Positions 51,238 through 60,224 are shown, counted from the stretch's first letter. The stretch: DNA of 64,000 nt from UBA3006 sp031401235 (GCA_031401235.1 JANNRJ010000002.1:91609-155608), one strand, 5' to 3'. Notes: a model not told the origin generated them from the sequence alone. Made by a program: numbers and translations.

Positions 51238-52176
51238 GTGTCGACTTCGGTTACAACTCCTGCCACCTCGGGCATATTTGCACCGATCGTAATTGTTGGT
51301 CCAACCGCAAGCGGAAAATCGCAAACTGCCATGGCGGCGGCGATCAGCCATGGCAATACGCACATCGTGGCTTGTGACGCAATGCAGGTGTATCGACGAA
51401 TGGACATCGGAACCGCCAAGCCGACGATTGATGATCAGCGGCAAGTTGCTCATCATGGGCTCGATTTGGTTAATCCAAGGGAGCGTTTCACTGTTTCTGA
51501 ATACCAAACCTATGCTCGGGCAGCAATTGCTCAGATTCACGCCAGTGGTGCGCGAGCATTGGTGGTTGCCGGCACTGGTTTGTACCTCACAGCACTTATT
51601 GATGACTTGAACTTTCCCGGCGAATGGCCCGATGTCCGAGCCGAGTTGGGACGTGAGCCCGGAATTGATGTGTTGTACCGACGCCTACAGGAACTTGATC
51701 CGATCGCTGCCTCCAAAATTGAGCCGAGTAATCGCCGACGAATTGAGCGCGCCCTTGAAGTCTGTATCGGAAGTGGTCGACCGTTTAGTGCAACTGGACC
51801 TGGTACGGGTGCATATCCCGATAATGGAGTGGTGCAAATTGGCATCCTGTGGAACCGCGAAACACTCGCGACCAGAGTCGAACAGCGTGTGCATCAAATG
51901 ATGGACGACGGATTCTTGCAAGAGGTACGCGAACTTCGTGAATCAGGTTCGCTTTCGCATACCGCTCGTCAAGCCCTCGGCTACAAAGAGCTAATTGAAC
52001 ATTTGGATGGCGAGTATTCACTTGCCGCCGCGGTGACGGCAATGATCACTCATACTCGGCAATTTGCTGTCCGACAGGAACGATGGTTCAGGCGAGATCC
52101 GCGCATACGCTGGGTTCATATTGAGCGTGATCCGGCCACTGAAATCGGTCCGTTGTTGGCCGAGTATCTGCGCTAA
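51238..52176 (+). CDS. miaA: tRNA dimethylallyltransferase MiaA
   Basis: A 312-residue isopentenyltransferase: VGPTASGKSQTAMAAA (P-loop), CDAMQVYRRMDIGTAKP and VVAGTGLYLTALIDDL. It supplies the i6A37 substrate for MiaB, whose gene is 12 bases upstream. The start is GTG. Confidence 0.96.
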   Translation: MSTSVTTPATSGIFAPIVIVGPTASGKSQTAMAAAISHGNTHIVACDAMQVYRRMDIGTAKPTIDDQRQVAHHGLDLVNPRERFTVSEYQTYARAAIAQIHASGARALVVAGTGLYLTALIDDLNFPGEWPDVRAELGREPGIDVLYRRLQELDPIAASKIEPSNRRRIERALEVCIGSGRPFSATGPGTGAYPDNGVVQIGILWNRETLATRVEQRVHQMMDDGFLQEVRELRESGSLSHTARQALGYKELIEHLDGEYSLAAAVTAMITHTRQFAVRQERWFRRDPRIRWVHIERDPATEIGPLLAEYLR

Positions 52177-52211
52177 AACAGGACTGTAGCCAAACTAGAA
52201 ATGGTCGTTCA

Positions 52212-53045
52212 ATGAAGGTCACGCTTACCAAACATCAGGGTCTCGGCAACAATTTTCTTGTGCTCGACGTGGATCAACTCGATTCGCATGTCGTGTCCGA
52301 AACACAATGGCCACGGCTGGCTCGGATTTGGTGTGATCGCTCGACTGGAGTTGGTGCCGACGGGCTGTTACTTCTCGGTCGAGGTGGCGAAAACTATTTG
52401 ACGATGAAACTATTTAATCAAGACGGATCAACTGCTGAAATGAGCGGCAATGGCATTCGCTGTTTGGTGCAAGCAGCTCATATGCGCAACTCGAGCGGCG
52501 ATTCGACTGTCTACATAGTTCACACTGATGTCGGTGATCGGCGCGTTGAAGTGACACCAGATGATCAACTGACCAATACGGTCTATGCGAGTGTCGACAT
52601 GGGGGTGATCGAAACGCTCGCCGAACCGAAAAATTGGCAATCTCTCGGGTGTGATCCCAATCGCCCGGTAGCCCACATATCTGTCGGTAATCCGCACTCA
52701 GTAGTGGCGGTTGATGATGTCAAAGCCGTCAACCTTCTAGAACTTGGTCTCAAAGTTCCTGAAATCAATTTGGAAATCATTGAGCCAGGTCCGGAAAGTA
52801 ACGCGATCACAATGCGTGTGCACGAACGTGGTGCGGGAATCACCCAAGCATGTGGCACCGGGGCTTGCGCCAGTGCATGGGCCGCGCTCAAGTGGGGGCT
52901 TGTTCCGCCACAAACTGTTGAGATACTCGTACACATGGATGGCGGGGATGCTCGTGTCCAAGTGAACACTCCGTCACCAGGTCGAGTCACACTGATCGGT
53001 CCTTGTGAATATTTGTATGATGCGACTGTGGAGATGACAATATGA
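52212..53045 (+). CDS. dapF: diaminopimelate epimerase
   Basis: A 277-residue epimerase converting LL- to meso-diaminopimelate for peptidoglycan. The two catalytic Cys are in AEMSGNGIRCLVQAA and QACGTGACASAWAA; KHQGLGNNFLVLDV is the N-terminal signature. ATGA overlap with hflX. Together with dapC it gives two DAP-pathway genes in this cluster. Confidence 0.96.
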   Translation: MKVTLTKHQGLGNNFLVLDVDQLDSHVVSETQWPRLARIWCDRSTGVGADGLLLLGRGGENYLTMKLFNQDGSTAEMSGNGIRCLVQAAHMRNSSGDSTVYIVHTDVGDRRVEVTPDDQLTNTVYASVDMGVIETLAEPKNWQSLGCDPNRPVAHISVGNPHSVVAVDDVKAVNLLELGLKVPEINLEIIEPGPESNAITMRVHERGAGITQACGTGACASAWAALKWGLVPPQTVEILVHMDGGDARVQVNTPSPGRVTLIGPCEYLYDATVEMTI

Positions 53046-54340
53046 GTTCTCCATATCAGGAAGCCCTCGGCGAGACACTCATTGAGCGCGGACGCAGGGA
53101 ACGAATTATCCTGGTTGGCGTCATCTTTGACGGTCACGATGATTTGGAAGTTGACGAGAGCTTGGATGAACTGGCACGCCTTGTCGACACTGCTGGCGCC
53201 GATGAGGCCGGTCGCATGACCCAAAGACGGGATGCTCCGGATTCCACCTATTTCATTGGCAAGGGCAAGGTTCACGAACTTAAAGAGTTGTGCCTTGCAG
53301 TTGATGCTGACACCGTCGTATTTGATAACGAACTTGCACCGGCCCAGCAGTACAACCTAGAAAAATTGCTGGGGAGAACTGCGCTGGATCGCACCGCCGT
53401 CATTCTCGACATCTTTGCTCAGAATGCACACACGCTGGAAGGCAAAGTTCAGGTTGAACTTGCACTTTTGCGATATCGATTACCGCGACTGCGTCGTGGT
53501 GTTGCTGGAGCGATGTCACAGCAGGGTGGTGGCATTGGAACTCGTGGTCCAGGTGAAACGAAACTCGAAGTTGATCGTCGTCGAATTCAAGATCGCATTA
53601 GTAAGTTGGCACGCGACCTCAAAGATCTGGGTAACACTCGACATGAACAGCGCAAAAATCGCGGCCGAAGTGGTCTCGGATCGGTGTCCATCGTCGGTTA
53701 TACAAATGCGGGGAAGTCTTCATTGCTGAACGCTCTGACTAATGCCGGCGTGCTTGTCGAAAATCGCTTGTTCGCCACTCTCGATCCAACCACTAGGCGA
53801 TTGTCTCTGCCAGGCGGTGAGCCGGTACTGGTGTCGGACACGGTTGGCTTTGTCCGTCGATTGCCCCACGCTCTCATTGAGTCGTTTAAGAGCACACTCG
53901 AAGGAGCAGTGACGAGCGATTTACTCGTCCATGTTGTGGACGCCACCGCAGTAGATCCCAAACTGCAGATTCAAGCCGTACGAGAAGTTCTCACCGAGAT
54001 CGGTGCCGGAGGTGTGCCAGAGTTGTTGGTATTCAATAAGGCCGATGTCGAGCCACTCATCGCTCGCCAACTTGCCGAAGAGTCACCAGGTTCGATTGCG
54101 ATTTCGGCCGCGACTGGATTAGGGGTTGACGAATTACTACGCCGAATTGGCGATCGAATGCGTTCGATTACAACAATTGTGGAATTGCTCGTACCTTATG
54201 ATCGCGGAGACATCGTGGCTTCAATTCATCGCGAAGGTGAAGTGGTTTCTACCGCAAATGAAGAGACAGGCATGCGCGTACGAGCTCGATTGGCCGATGC
54301 CTCAGCGGGTCGACTAGCCAAATTTGTGGTTCGAAAGTGA
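53042..54340 (+). CDS. hflX: ribosome-associated GTPase HflX
   Basis: A 432-residue GTPase that splits stalled 70S ribosomes. The HflX motif GGGIGTRGPGETKLEVDRRR is near residue 161, G1 is VGYTNAGKSSLLNAL, G3 is SDTVGFVRRLP and G4 is VFNKADVE. ATGA overlap with dapF and GTGA overlap with dapC. Confidence 0.96.
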   Translation: MSSPYQEALGETLIERGRRERIILVGVIFDGHDDLEVDESLDELARLVDTAGADEAGRMTQRRDAPDSTYFIGKGKVHELKELCLAVDADTVVFDNELAPAQQYNLEKLLGRTALDRTAVILDIFAQNAHTLEGKVQVELALLRYRLPRLRRGVAGAMSQQGGGIGTRGPGETKLEVDRRRIQDRISKLARDLKDLGNTRHEQRKNRGRSGLGSVSIVGYTNAGKSSLLNALTNAGVLVENRLFATLDPTTRRLSLPGGEPVLVSDTVGFVRRLPHALIESFKSTLEGAVTSDLLVHVVDATAVDPKLQIQAVREVLTEIGAGGVPELLVFNKADVEPLIARQLAEESPGSIAISAATGLGVDELLRRIGDRMRSITTIVELLVPYDRGDIVASIHREGEVVSTANEETGMRVRARLADASAGRLAKFVVRK

Positions 54341-55449
54341 CAGCGACTGGTTTCGTTCCACCGCCTTATCCATATGACCGACTGGATGCACTCAAAGAAT
54401 TGGCCGCGACGCACGACGGCGGTGTAGTCGATCTCTCGATTGGTGATCCCTGTGATCCGCCATCGGCAGCTGTAATAGCCGCACTTTCGACGTCAAATTC
54501 AGAACGAAGTTATCCAGCCAGTATCGGAATCGAGTCGTTTCGGGTTGCGGCGCGCTCGTGGATCAAGCGCAAATTTGATCTTGATGTGCCTCTTGCTCAA
54601 ATTGCGGCATGCGTGGGGAGCAAAGAATTCGTTGTCACCACACCGCAATGGTTGAAACTGCGCACGCCGAGTCGCGACACCGTGCTGTATCCAGCCGTGT
54701 CCTATCCGTCGTATGCGATGGGAGCCACCTTGAGCGGCTGTCGTGGAGTGCCAGTGGCGATGACAAGTGCCGGCGGGTTGGACGTTTCGTCGATCAGCCA
54801 AGATGACGCGCGTCGAGCCTTGATGATCTGGATGAACACCCCGAGCAACCCAACGGGTGCACTTGATGACATTGGTTTAGTCGTGGCTTGGGGTCGGCAA
54901 CATGAAGTGCCAGTGTTCAGCGATGAGTGCTATGTGGAATTTACTTGGCGTGGTAAACCGTCAACTGTTCTGGAGTATGGAACCCAAGGCGTTGTCGCGG
55001 TGCATTCGCTGTCCAAGCGTTCCAACTTGGCCGGTCTGCGAGTGGGGTTCTATGCCGGAGATACTGAAATCGTTCAGTATCTCAAGGAAGTTCGAAAACA
55101 TGTTGGAATGATGGTGCCCGGACCGGCCCAGGCCGCCGGCGTAGTTGCACTCAATGATGACGCGTCGGTAATTGAACAGGCGCAGCGATATCGGCGGCGG
55201 CTACAGCGATGTGCGGAGGTGTTGACGACTTGGTCGGGATGTCGAATTGAGCAACCAGCCGGAGGTTTCTATTTGTGGTTCGACGCCGGAGATGGTTGGG
55301 CATTTGCCGAACGATTAGCCCGTGAAGGGGGAGCACTGATAAGTCCGGGTGACTTTTATGGTGACGGCGGTGCGAACAATGTGCGAGTCGCAATGGTCCA
55401 ACCGGATGACCGCATCGAACTAGTCGCCAAGCGACTTGGAGTTAAGTGA
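54337..55449 (+). CDS. dapC: succinyldiaminopimelate aminotransferase (DapC-type)
   Basis: A 370-residue class I/II PLP aminotransferase. MNTPSNPTGALDDIGL, VFSDECYVEFTW and HSLSKRSNLAGLRVGFYAGD (PLP Lys in SLSKRSN) match the actinobacterial DapC pattern, and dapF is two genes upstream. It transaminates the keto precursor of succinyl-DAP. GTGA overlap with hflX. Confidence 0.88.
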   Translation: MTATGFVPPPYPYDRLDALKELAATHDGGVVDLSIGDPCDPPSAAVIAALSTSNSERSYPASIGIESFRVAARSWIKRKFDLDVPLAQIAACVGSKEFVVTTPQWLKLRTPSRDTVLYPAVSYPSYAMGATLSGCRGVPVAMTSAGGLDVSSISQDDARRALMIWMNTPSNPTGALDDIGLVVAWGRQHEVPVFSDECYVEFTWRGKPSTVLEYGTQGVVAVHSLSKRSNLAGLRVGFYAGDTEIVQYLKEVRKHVGMMVPGPAQAAGVVALNDDASVIEQAQRYRRRLQRCAEVLTTWSGCRIEQPAGGFYLWFDAGDGWAFAERLAREGGALISPGDFYGDGGANNVRVAMVQPDDRIELVAKRLGVK

Positions 55450-55455
55450 AAGTTA

Positions 55456-56106
55456 CTAGAGGCGGCGTAAAACGGTAACGAGTTTTCCAAACACGGTGAC
55501 CTCGGCGGCGTCAAAAACCATTGGTTGCATCGCTGGGTTCGACGGTGTGAGGGTGATCGCGCTTCCTTTGCGACTGAACGTCTTGATCGTTGCCTCATCG
55601 CCCGGAATACCAGCGATGACAACATCGCCGTTGTCGGCCGTGGTTTGTTGACGACACACCACATAGTCGCCATCCAAAATGCCAGCACCAATCATTGATT
55701 CTCCCCGTACCCGCAACATAAATAAATCGCCGTCGCCAGTGAAATCCATTGGCAGGGGTATGAGTTCTTCAACATTTTCGTGAGCCAATACGTTCACTCC
55801 TGCGGCGACATCGCCAACCAGAGGCACATGTTTTGTTGGTCGTCGTTCCATCGCCACGCCACTTGTGGCTTCGTAACGAACTTCAATCGCTCGTGGCTTG
55901 GTCGGATCGCGATGCAGATAACCAAGTTTTTGCAAAATACCGAGGTGATTATGCACTGTTGCCGAAGAGCTCAACCCAACGGCTTCACCGATTTCGCGCA
56001 CCGACGGGGGATAGCCGCGGTCTTGCATATTTTGGACAATGAAGTCAAGAATCCCGCGCTGGCGGGCGGTGAGCTGAGTTTGGTTGGCTGAGATGGGCTG
56101 GTTCAT
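55456..56106 (-). CDS. lexA: SOS repressor LexA
   Basis: A 216-residue LexA. The winged helix (TARQRGILDFIVQNM; SVREIGEAVGLSSSATVHNH) precedes the Ala-Gly cleavage site in VPLVGDVAAGVNVLAHE; the catalytic Ser is in RVRGESMIGAGILDGD and the Lys in EATIKTFSRKG. The longer open frame runs across the operator region; ATG 56106 is chosen since TACGAT is six bases upstream. Three LexA boxes lie between it and the LysM gene, giving autoregulation. Confidence 0.96.
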   Translation of the reverse strand: MNQPISANQTQLTARQRGILDFIVQNMQDRGYPPSVREIGEAVGLSSSATVHNHLGILQKLGYLHRDPTKPRAIEVRYEATSGVAMERRPTKHVPLVGDVAAGVNVLAHENVEELIPLPMDFTGDGDLFMLRVRGESMIGAGILDGDYVVCRQQTTADNGDVVIAGIPGDEATIKTFSRKGSAITLTPSNPAMQPMVFDAAEVTVFGKLVTVLRRL

Positions 56107-56112
56107 GCCTCC

Positions 56113-56118
56113 ATCGTA
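56113..56118 (-). promoter_or_regulatory. lexA -10 element
   Basis: TACGAT on the minus strand six bases before ATG 56106. The six-base spacer GGAGGC resembles a Shine-Dalgarno but is too close to the ATG to act as one. Confidence 0.55.
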
Positions 56119-56138
56119 CGGGTGTTCGCCTTCCGAGT

Positions 56139-56198
56139 CAAACACCTGTTCGGCAAACATTTGTTCGTCACAATCCACCAACTCCGAACACCTGTTCG
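56139..56198. promoter_or_regulatory. three LexA boxes between lexA and the LysM gene
   Basis: Boxes CAAACACCTGTTCGG (56139-56153), CAAACATTTGTTCGT (56154-56168) and CGAACACCTGTTCG (56185-56198). The last is identical in core to the recA box; the first two have one weakened half-site. Starts are 15 and 31 bases apart, roughly 1.5 and 3 helical turns. The strong box abuts the -10 of the LysM gene. Confidence 0.85.
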
Positions 56199-56199
56199 C

Positions 56200-56205
56200 T
56201 ACTAT
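56200..56205 (+). promoter_or_regulatory. leaderless -10 of the LysM gene
   Basis: TACTAT six bases before ATG 56212, directly after the strongest LexA box. Confidence 0.6.
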
Positions 56206-56211
56206 CAATAC

Positions 56212-56625
56212 ATGGCCCTAGCACTACACCCGTCCAACCCAGGTTTTATCTATAGTGGCGCCCCGTATCGCCGCAGTTCCCATTTACGCCTTGTGGTCAA
56301 TGAGCCCGTGAATCATCGCTCAACCCCAAATTCGATGGCGTTGATTTATCGTCGTCGGCGATTGACAGCGGCCCTAGTCGCTCTGCTATTCCTCACCGTA
56401 TCTATTTTTGGTTTGGTCGCCTTATTTGGCGGCTCTGCTAAAGCCAATGAAATTACCGCCGCTCAGCTCTCCACACCTCATGTCGTGATCGCCCAACCGG
56501 GCGACACGTTGTGGGCAATTGCCCGTCGAATTGTGCCAGTGGGAAGCATCACCGATTTAGTCGATCAATTGGTGGTGATGAACGGCGATGAAATCGTGGC
56601 CGGTCAAGAAGTTCGATTGCCGTAA
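56212..56625 (+). CDS. SOS-controlled single-pass LysM protein (ChiZ/DivS/YneA-like)
   Basis: A 137-residue protein: about 50 cytoplasmic residues ending RRRR, one membrane helix (LTAALVALLFLTVSIFGLVA), then an extracytoplasmic LysM domain (HVVIAQPGDTLWAIARRIVP ... VAGQEVRLP). Divergent from lexA behind three LexA boxes, it occupies the place of mycobacterial Rv2719c/ChiZ and functionally similar YneA and DivS, which halt septation during SOS. That role is inferred from layout and context. The start is set by TACTAT-N6-ATG; longer frames pass through the operators. Confidence 0.85.
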   Translation: MALALHPSNPGFIYSGAPYRRSSHLRLVVNEPVNHRSTPNSMALIYRRRRLTAALVALLFLTVSIFGLVALFGGSAKANEITAAQLSTPHVVIAQPGDTLWAIARRIVPVGSITDLVDQLVVMNGDEIVAGQEVRLP

Positions 56626-56673
56626 CTCCGGCAGTTATCAACGCGCCGAAATATATTTCTTAGTAGCGGGGTG

Positions 56674-56679
56674 TACTCT
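56674..56679 (+). promoter_or_regulatory. leaderless -10 of nrdR
   Basis: TACTCT seven bases before GTG 56687; selects this start inside a longer open frame. Confidence 0.5.
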
Positions 56680-56686
56680 GACAACG

Positions 56687-57163
56687 GTGCGTTGCCCGAG
56701 TTGTCTCTTTGATGACACCAAAGTCATCGACTCCCGCGTTTCGGAAGAAGGCGCGGCGATTCGTCGTCGCCGAAGTTGTACTCAATGCGCCCATCGATTC
56801 ACTACTTATGAACGACTCGAAGAAGTGATTTTGAATGTGATTAAACGAAATGGGAGTAAAGAACCATTCGATCGCAGCAAGGTCATCGCCGGATTGCAAG
56901 CGGCAGTTAAGGGACGTCCGGTAACTGAAGAGTCTCTGTTGGCCGTGGCCGAGCATGTCGAAGACAATCTTCGCCTTGTCGGCGGTGATGTGACGAGCAC
57001 GCAGATCGGACATGAAGTTCTAGATCAGCTTCGTGCACTCGATGAGGTCGCTTACTTACGCTTTGCCAGCGTGTACAAAAACTTTGACGATGCCGCCGAT
57101 TTTCGCCGAGAACTTGCTCTGCTAGAAAAGCACGCCACAACGAAGCAGCCGACGAGCAATTAA
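56687..57163 (+). CDS. nrdR: transcriptional repressor NrdR
   Basis: A 158-residue NrdR: N-terminal zinc ribbon (RCPSCLFDDTKVIDSRV ... RRRRSCTQCAHRFTTYER) and an ATP-cone domain (VIKRNGSKEPFDRSKVIAGL). It senses ATP/dATP and represses ribonucleotide reductase genes; nrdJ lies 3.4 kb downstream with an NrdR-like palindrome in its leader. Stop overlaps the convergent reductase gene by TTAA. Confidence 0.96.
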   Translation: MRCPSCLFDDTKVIDSRVSEEGAAIRRRRSCTQCAHRFTTYERLEEVILNVIKRNGSKEPFDRSKVIAGLQAAVKGRPVTEESLLAVAEHVEDNLRLVGGDVTSTQIGHEVLDQLRALDEVAYLRFASVYKNFDDAADFRRELALLEKHATTKQPTSN

Positions 57164-57876
57164 CTGAGATGTTGCGTTCGCCGTATGTAACGGACGAACA
57201 CAAATCCGTCATCGTGAATGACATGAGCGATGTCGTGTCGCATGAACAATTCCGGTGCACCTTCAGTGAGTCGTGGTCCGCCGCCACCAACTATTAACGG
57301 ACTGATTGTGACATTGATTTCATCGACCAAATCGGCGGCAAACATTGCCGCATTGAGCATTGGTCCGCCTTCGAGTTGGACGAAAGTGCCTTCCAATTGC
57401 TTCATCGCCGCTGATAGATCAACACTTCCCTGGCCGGCACGAACGCAGCGCACCGCAGGGTTCGAAACTGGTGTTTCTTCGGGCAGGATGAGAAAACCGG
57501 CTCCGCTAACGAACAGATCAGTCTCTAGGTCAAGATTTACCGAGCGAGTCACCACACCGACGGTTTGCCCTGGCTTGGACGGCGTTGCGTATTGCTCTTG
57601 GCGAATGGTGGATGCACCAACAACGATGACATCGGCGAGCGAACGCAAGCCAATCAAGACATCGCGATCGGCTGGTCCAGAAAGTGCCTGTGAATTGCCG
57701 TTAACCACCGTCGAACCATCAATACTCATCACCATGCACAAACCGATCCACGGCCGACCGCTGGGGTGGCGTTCTCGAGTCACGCCGTATGCATCGGCCA
57801 CCGTGACGGTCGTATCGGGTGGCGGAAAGATACGACGCACAGATCGAATTCTAAACCGTGATGGAGATTGTGACAT
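57160..57876 (-). CDS. RibD C-terminal-like pyrimidine reductase
   Basis: A 238-residue RibD-C/dihydrofolate-reductase-like NADPH protein: GLCMVMSIDGSTVVNGNSQA, LRSLADVIVVGASTIRQE, VQLEGGPMLNAAMFAADLVD and VTISPLIVGGGGP. The deaminase half of RibD is absent. It might act in riboflavin synthesis or in deazaflavin-dependent metabolism; no rib gene is adjacent, so the substrate is open. Confidence 0.82.
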   Translation of the reverse strand: MSQSPSRFRIRSVRRIFPPPDTTVTVADAYGVTRERHPSGRPWIGLCMVMSIDGSTVVNGNSQALSGPADRDVLIGLRSLADVIVVGASTIRQEQYATPSKPGQTVGVVTRSVNLDLETDLFVSGAGFLILPEETPVSNPAVRCVRAGQGSVDLSAAMKQLEGTFVQLEGGPMLNAAMFAADLVDEINVTISPLIVGGGGPRLTEGAPELFMRHDIAHVIHDDGFVFVRYIRRTQHLS

Positions 57877-57885
57877 GGTAGTGAG

Positions 57886-60138
57886 ATGACAGATGGCAAT
57901 CGAGTCGCCTATCGCACCTGTCCATTGTGCGAAGCCACCTGCGGACTCGAAATCTCAATTACCGACAACTTGGTGACACGCATTCGGGGCGATCGCGAGG
58001 ATGTATTCAGCCGCGGATTCATTTGCCCCAAGGGAAGCACGCTAAAGCAATTACATGATGACCCCGATCGATTGAAGCATCCACTGATTAAGCGAAACGG
58101 GGTGCATGTGGAAGTGACGTGGTCGGAGGCATGGACCCACGTAGCCGACGGACTGTCGGCGATTATCGCTAGACACGGTCGAGAATCAATTGCCACATAT
58201 TTGGGAAATCCAAACGCGCATAATTTGGCTTCACTTATTTATAACCGCACGCTTCTAAGCGGGATTGGCTCGCGACAACGATTTAGCGCATCTTCGGTTG
58301 ATCAATTACCCAAGCAAGTGGCGTCCGGCTACATGTTTGGTACTCCGCTATCGGTGGCGATTCCTGATTTAGATCGCACTCAATACATCCTGATGCTTGG
58401 AGCAAACCCCTATGCCTCAAACGGCAGTTTGTGCACCGCACCTGATTTCCCCGGCCGATTGGAAGCGATGCGAGCGCGCGGTGGCAAATTGGTGGTGGTA
58501 GATCCCCGTCGCAGTCGAACCGCCGACGAAGCCGACGAGTGGCTTGCCATTCGACCTGGAGCCGATGCGCTCCTGCTGGCGGCAATCGCCAACACTCTCT
58601 TTGTTGATGGTGTCGCTGACCCCGGTGATCATGTTCGCGAATATCTCAACGGGATGACCCAATTACAATTGGCGCTTGCACCGTTCACCGCACAGGCAGT
58701 CGAGCACGCAACCGGAATCGATGCCGCCACTATTCGACGCATCGCCCGTGAAATTAATGATGCACCGAATGCGCTTGTGTATGGACGTATTGGTACGACG
58801 GCCGTATCGTTCGGTACCACCGCATCGTGGCTGATTGATGTCGTGAACACGATCACCGGAAATCTGGACAAACCTGGCGGCGTGATGTTCCCCCTCCCGG
58901 CAACTGGTAACTCCACCACTCGCGGAAAAGAAGGGAGTGGCTCCGGGTTTCGGATTGGTCGGGGGCATTCGCGGGTACGCAAATTTCCCGAAGCCCTAGG
59001 TGAGTATCCAGTGGCAATGTTGGCTGAGGAAATCATCACAGCCGGTGACGGGCAAATACGTGCCCTCGTCACTGTGGCCGGTAATCCGGTGCTGTCGACA
59101 CCCAACAGCCTTCAAATGGATGCCGCATTAGACGATCTGGAGTTCATGGTCAGTGTGGATATGTATCTCAATGAAACGACTCGACACGCCGACGTGATTC
59201 TTCCGCCACCATCACATTTAGAGCGCAGCCACTACGACGTAGTTTTCACCGGATTTTCCATTCGCAACGTGGCCAATTTCAGCGAACCGGTTTTGCCAAA
59301 GCCCGAAGATCAACCAGATGAATGGGAAATATTGGTCAAACTTGCTGGAATCGCCAAAGGTCTTGGCGCCGATGTCGATCCGAGCGTGATCGACAATGTG
59401 AATTTGGATACGTTTCTAAGCGGTCTGATCACCGACCCGTTTTCAGTTATTCATGGTCGGGATTCTGACGAGATCCGGCGACTACTGGACCAAAATGGTG
59501 ATCGTGGAGCGGAGCGAATGTTGGATCTGATGATCCGAACCGGACCATACGGCGACGAATTTGGGGTCAAGCCCGACGGTCTAACGCTGAATAAATTGCG
59601 CGCAAATCCACACGGAATTGATCTGGGTGCACTTGAACAAAGAATGCCAGGAATGTTGAGAACAGAATCCGGAAAAATTGAGCTCGCACCGGAACCACTC
59701 CTTGCAGATTTGCCGCGACTAGCTGAGTCAATGAGAACCATTGATGACGAGCAGATGTTGCTAATTGGGCGCCGGCATCTACGCTCGAATAATTCTTGGA
59801 TGCACAACATCGACGTTTTAGTTAAGGGCAAACCTCGTTGCACGATGCATGTGCATCCGCAAGATGCGGCACGCCTTGGAATAGTTGATGGGGGTAGTGC
59901 TTTGGTTACGAGTCGTGTCGGTTCGCTCAACGTGAATGTTGAAGTGACCGATTCCGTGCGGCCTCGAGTTGTCAGTTTGCCCCACGGCTGGGGTCATGGA
60001 ATTCGGGGGACTCGAATGAGGGTCGCCGCCGAGCACGCCGGGGTCAACTCCAACGTTCTCACCGACGATCAGGCCCTTGATCCGCTTTCGGGGAACGCAG
60101 TTCTTAACGCAATACCGGTTGAAGTGGTCGCGCTGTAG
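57886..60138 (+). CDS. molybdopterin-dependent oxidoreductase (formate dehydrogenase/DMSO reductase superfamily)
   Basis: A 750-residue bis-MGD enzyme. The 4Fe-4S site is CPLCEATCGLEI with a fourth Cys in FICPKG; LGANPYASNGSLCTAPDFPG and VVVDPRRSRTADEADEW bind one pterin; the C-terminal domain has HVHPQDAARLGIVDGGSALV. The usual Mo-ligand position (ASSVDQLPKQ) has neither Cys nor selenocysteine. There is no Tat signal, so it is cytoplasmic. No partner Fe-S or quinone subunit is encoded nearby. The substrate is unknown. Confidence 0.88.
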   Translation: MTDGNRVAYRTCPLCEATCGLEISITDNLVTRIRGDREDVFSRGFICPKGSTLKQLHDDPDRLKHPLIKRNGVHVEVTWSEAWTHVADGLSAIIARHGRESIATYLGNPNAHNLASLIYNRTLLSGIGSRQRFSASSVDQLPKQVASGYMFGTPLSVAIPDLDRTQYILMLGANPYASNGSLCTAPDFPGRLEAMRARGGKLVVVDPRRSRTADEADEWLAIRPGADALLLAAIANTLFVDGVADPGDHVREYLNGMTQLQLALAPFTAQAVEHATGIDAATIRRIAREINDAPNALVYGRIGTTAVSFGTTASWLIDVVNTITGNLDKPGGVMFPLPATGNSTTRGKEGSGSGFRIGRGHSRVRKFPEALGEYPVAMLAEEIITAGDGQIRALVTVAGNPVLSTPNSLQMDAALDDLEFMVSVDMYLNETTRHADVILPPPSHLERSHYDVVFTGFSIRNVANFSEPVLPKPEDQPDEWEILVKLAGIAKGLGADVDPSVIDNVNLDTFLSGLITDPFSVIHGRDSDEIRRLLDQNGDRGAERMLDLMIRTGPYGDEFGVKPDGLTLNKLRANPHGIDLGALEQRMPGMLRTESGKIELAPEPLLADLPRLAESMRTIDDEQMLLIGRRHLRSNNSWMHNIDVLVKGKPRCTMHVHPQDAARLGIVDGGSALVTSRVGSLNVNVEVTDSVRPRVVSLPHGWGHGIRGTRMRVAAEHAGVNSNVLTDDQALDPLSGNAVLNAIPVEVVAL

Positions 60139-60140
60139 CT

Positions 60141-60224
60141 CTATCCACAGGTTTTCCACCGGTAAAACCCTTTTTCCACAAGGACATCCCCAGAAAGAAC
60201 CGCTAATTCACAGGGTTATCCACT
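60141..60224 (+). promoter_or_regulatory. cluster of four DnaA-box-like 9-mers
   Basis: CTATCCACA (60141), TTTTCCACC (60152), TTTTCCACA (60172) and TTATCCACT (60216), all on the plus strand, match the DnaA box TTATCCACA at 8, 7, 8 and 8 of 9 positions. They begin three bases after the oxidoreductase stop. Confidence 0.65.

Noticed and set aside
55456..55470. Intrinsic terminator between dapC and lexA
   Set aside because: The six-base gap is too short and no stem with T-run exists on either strand.
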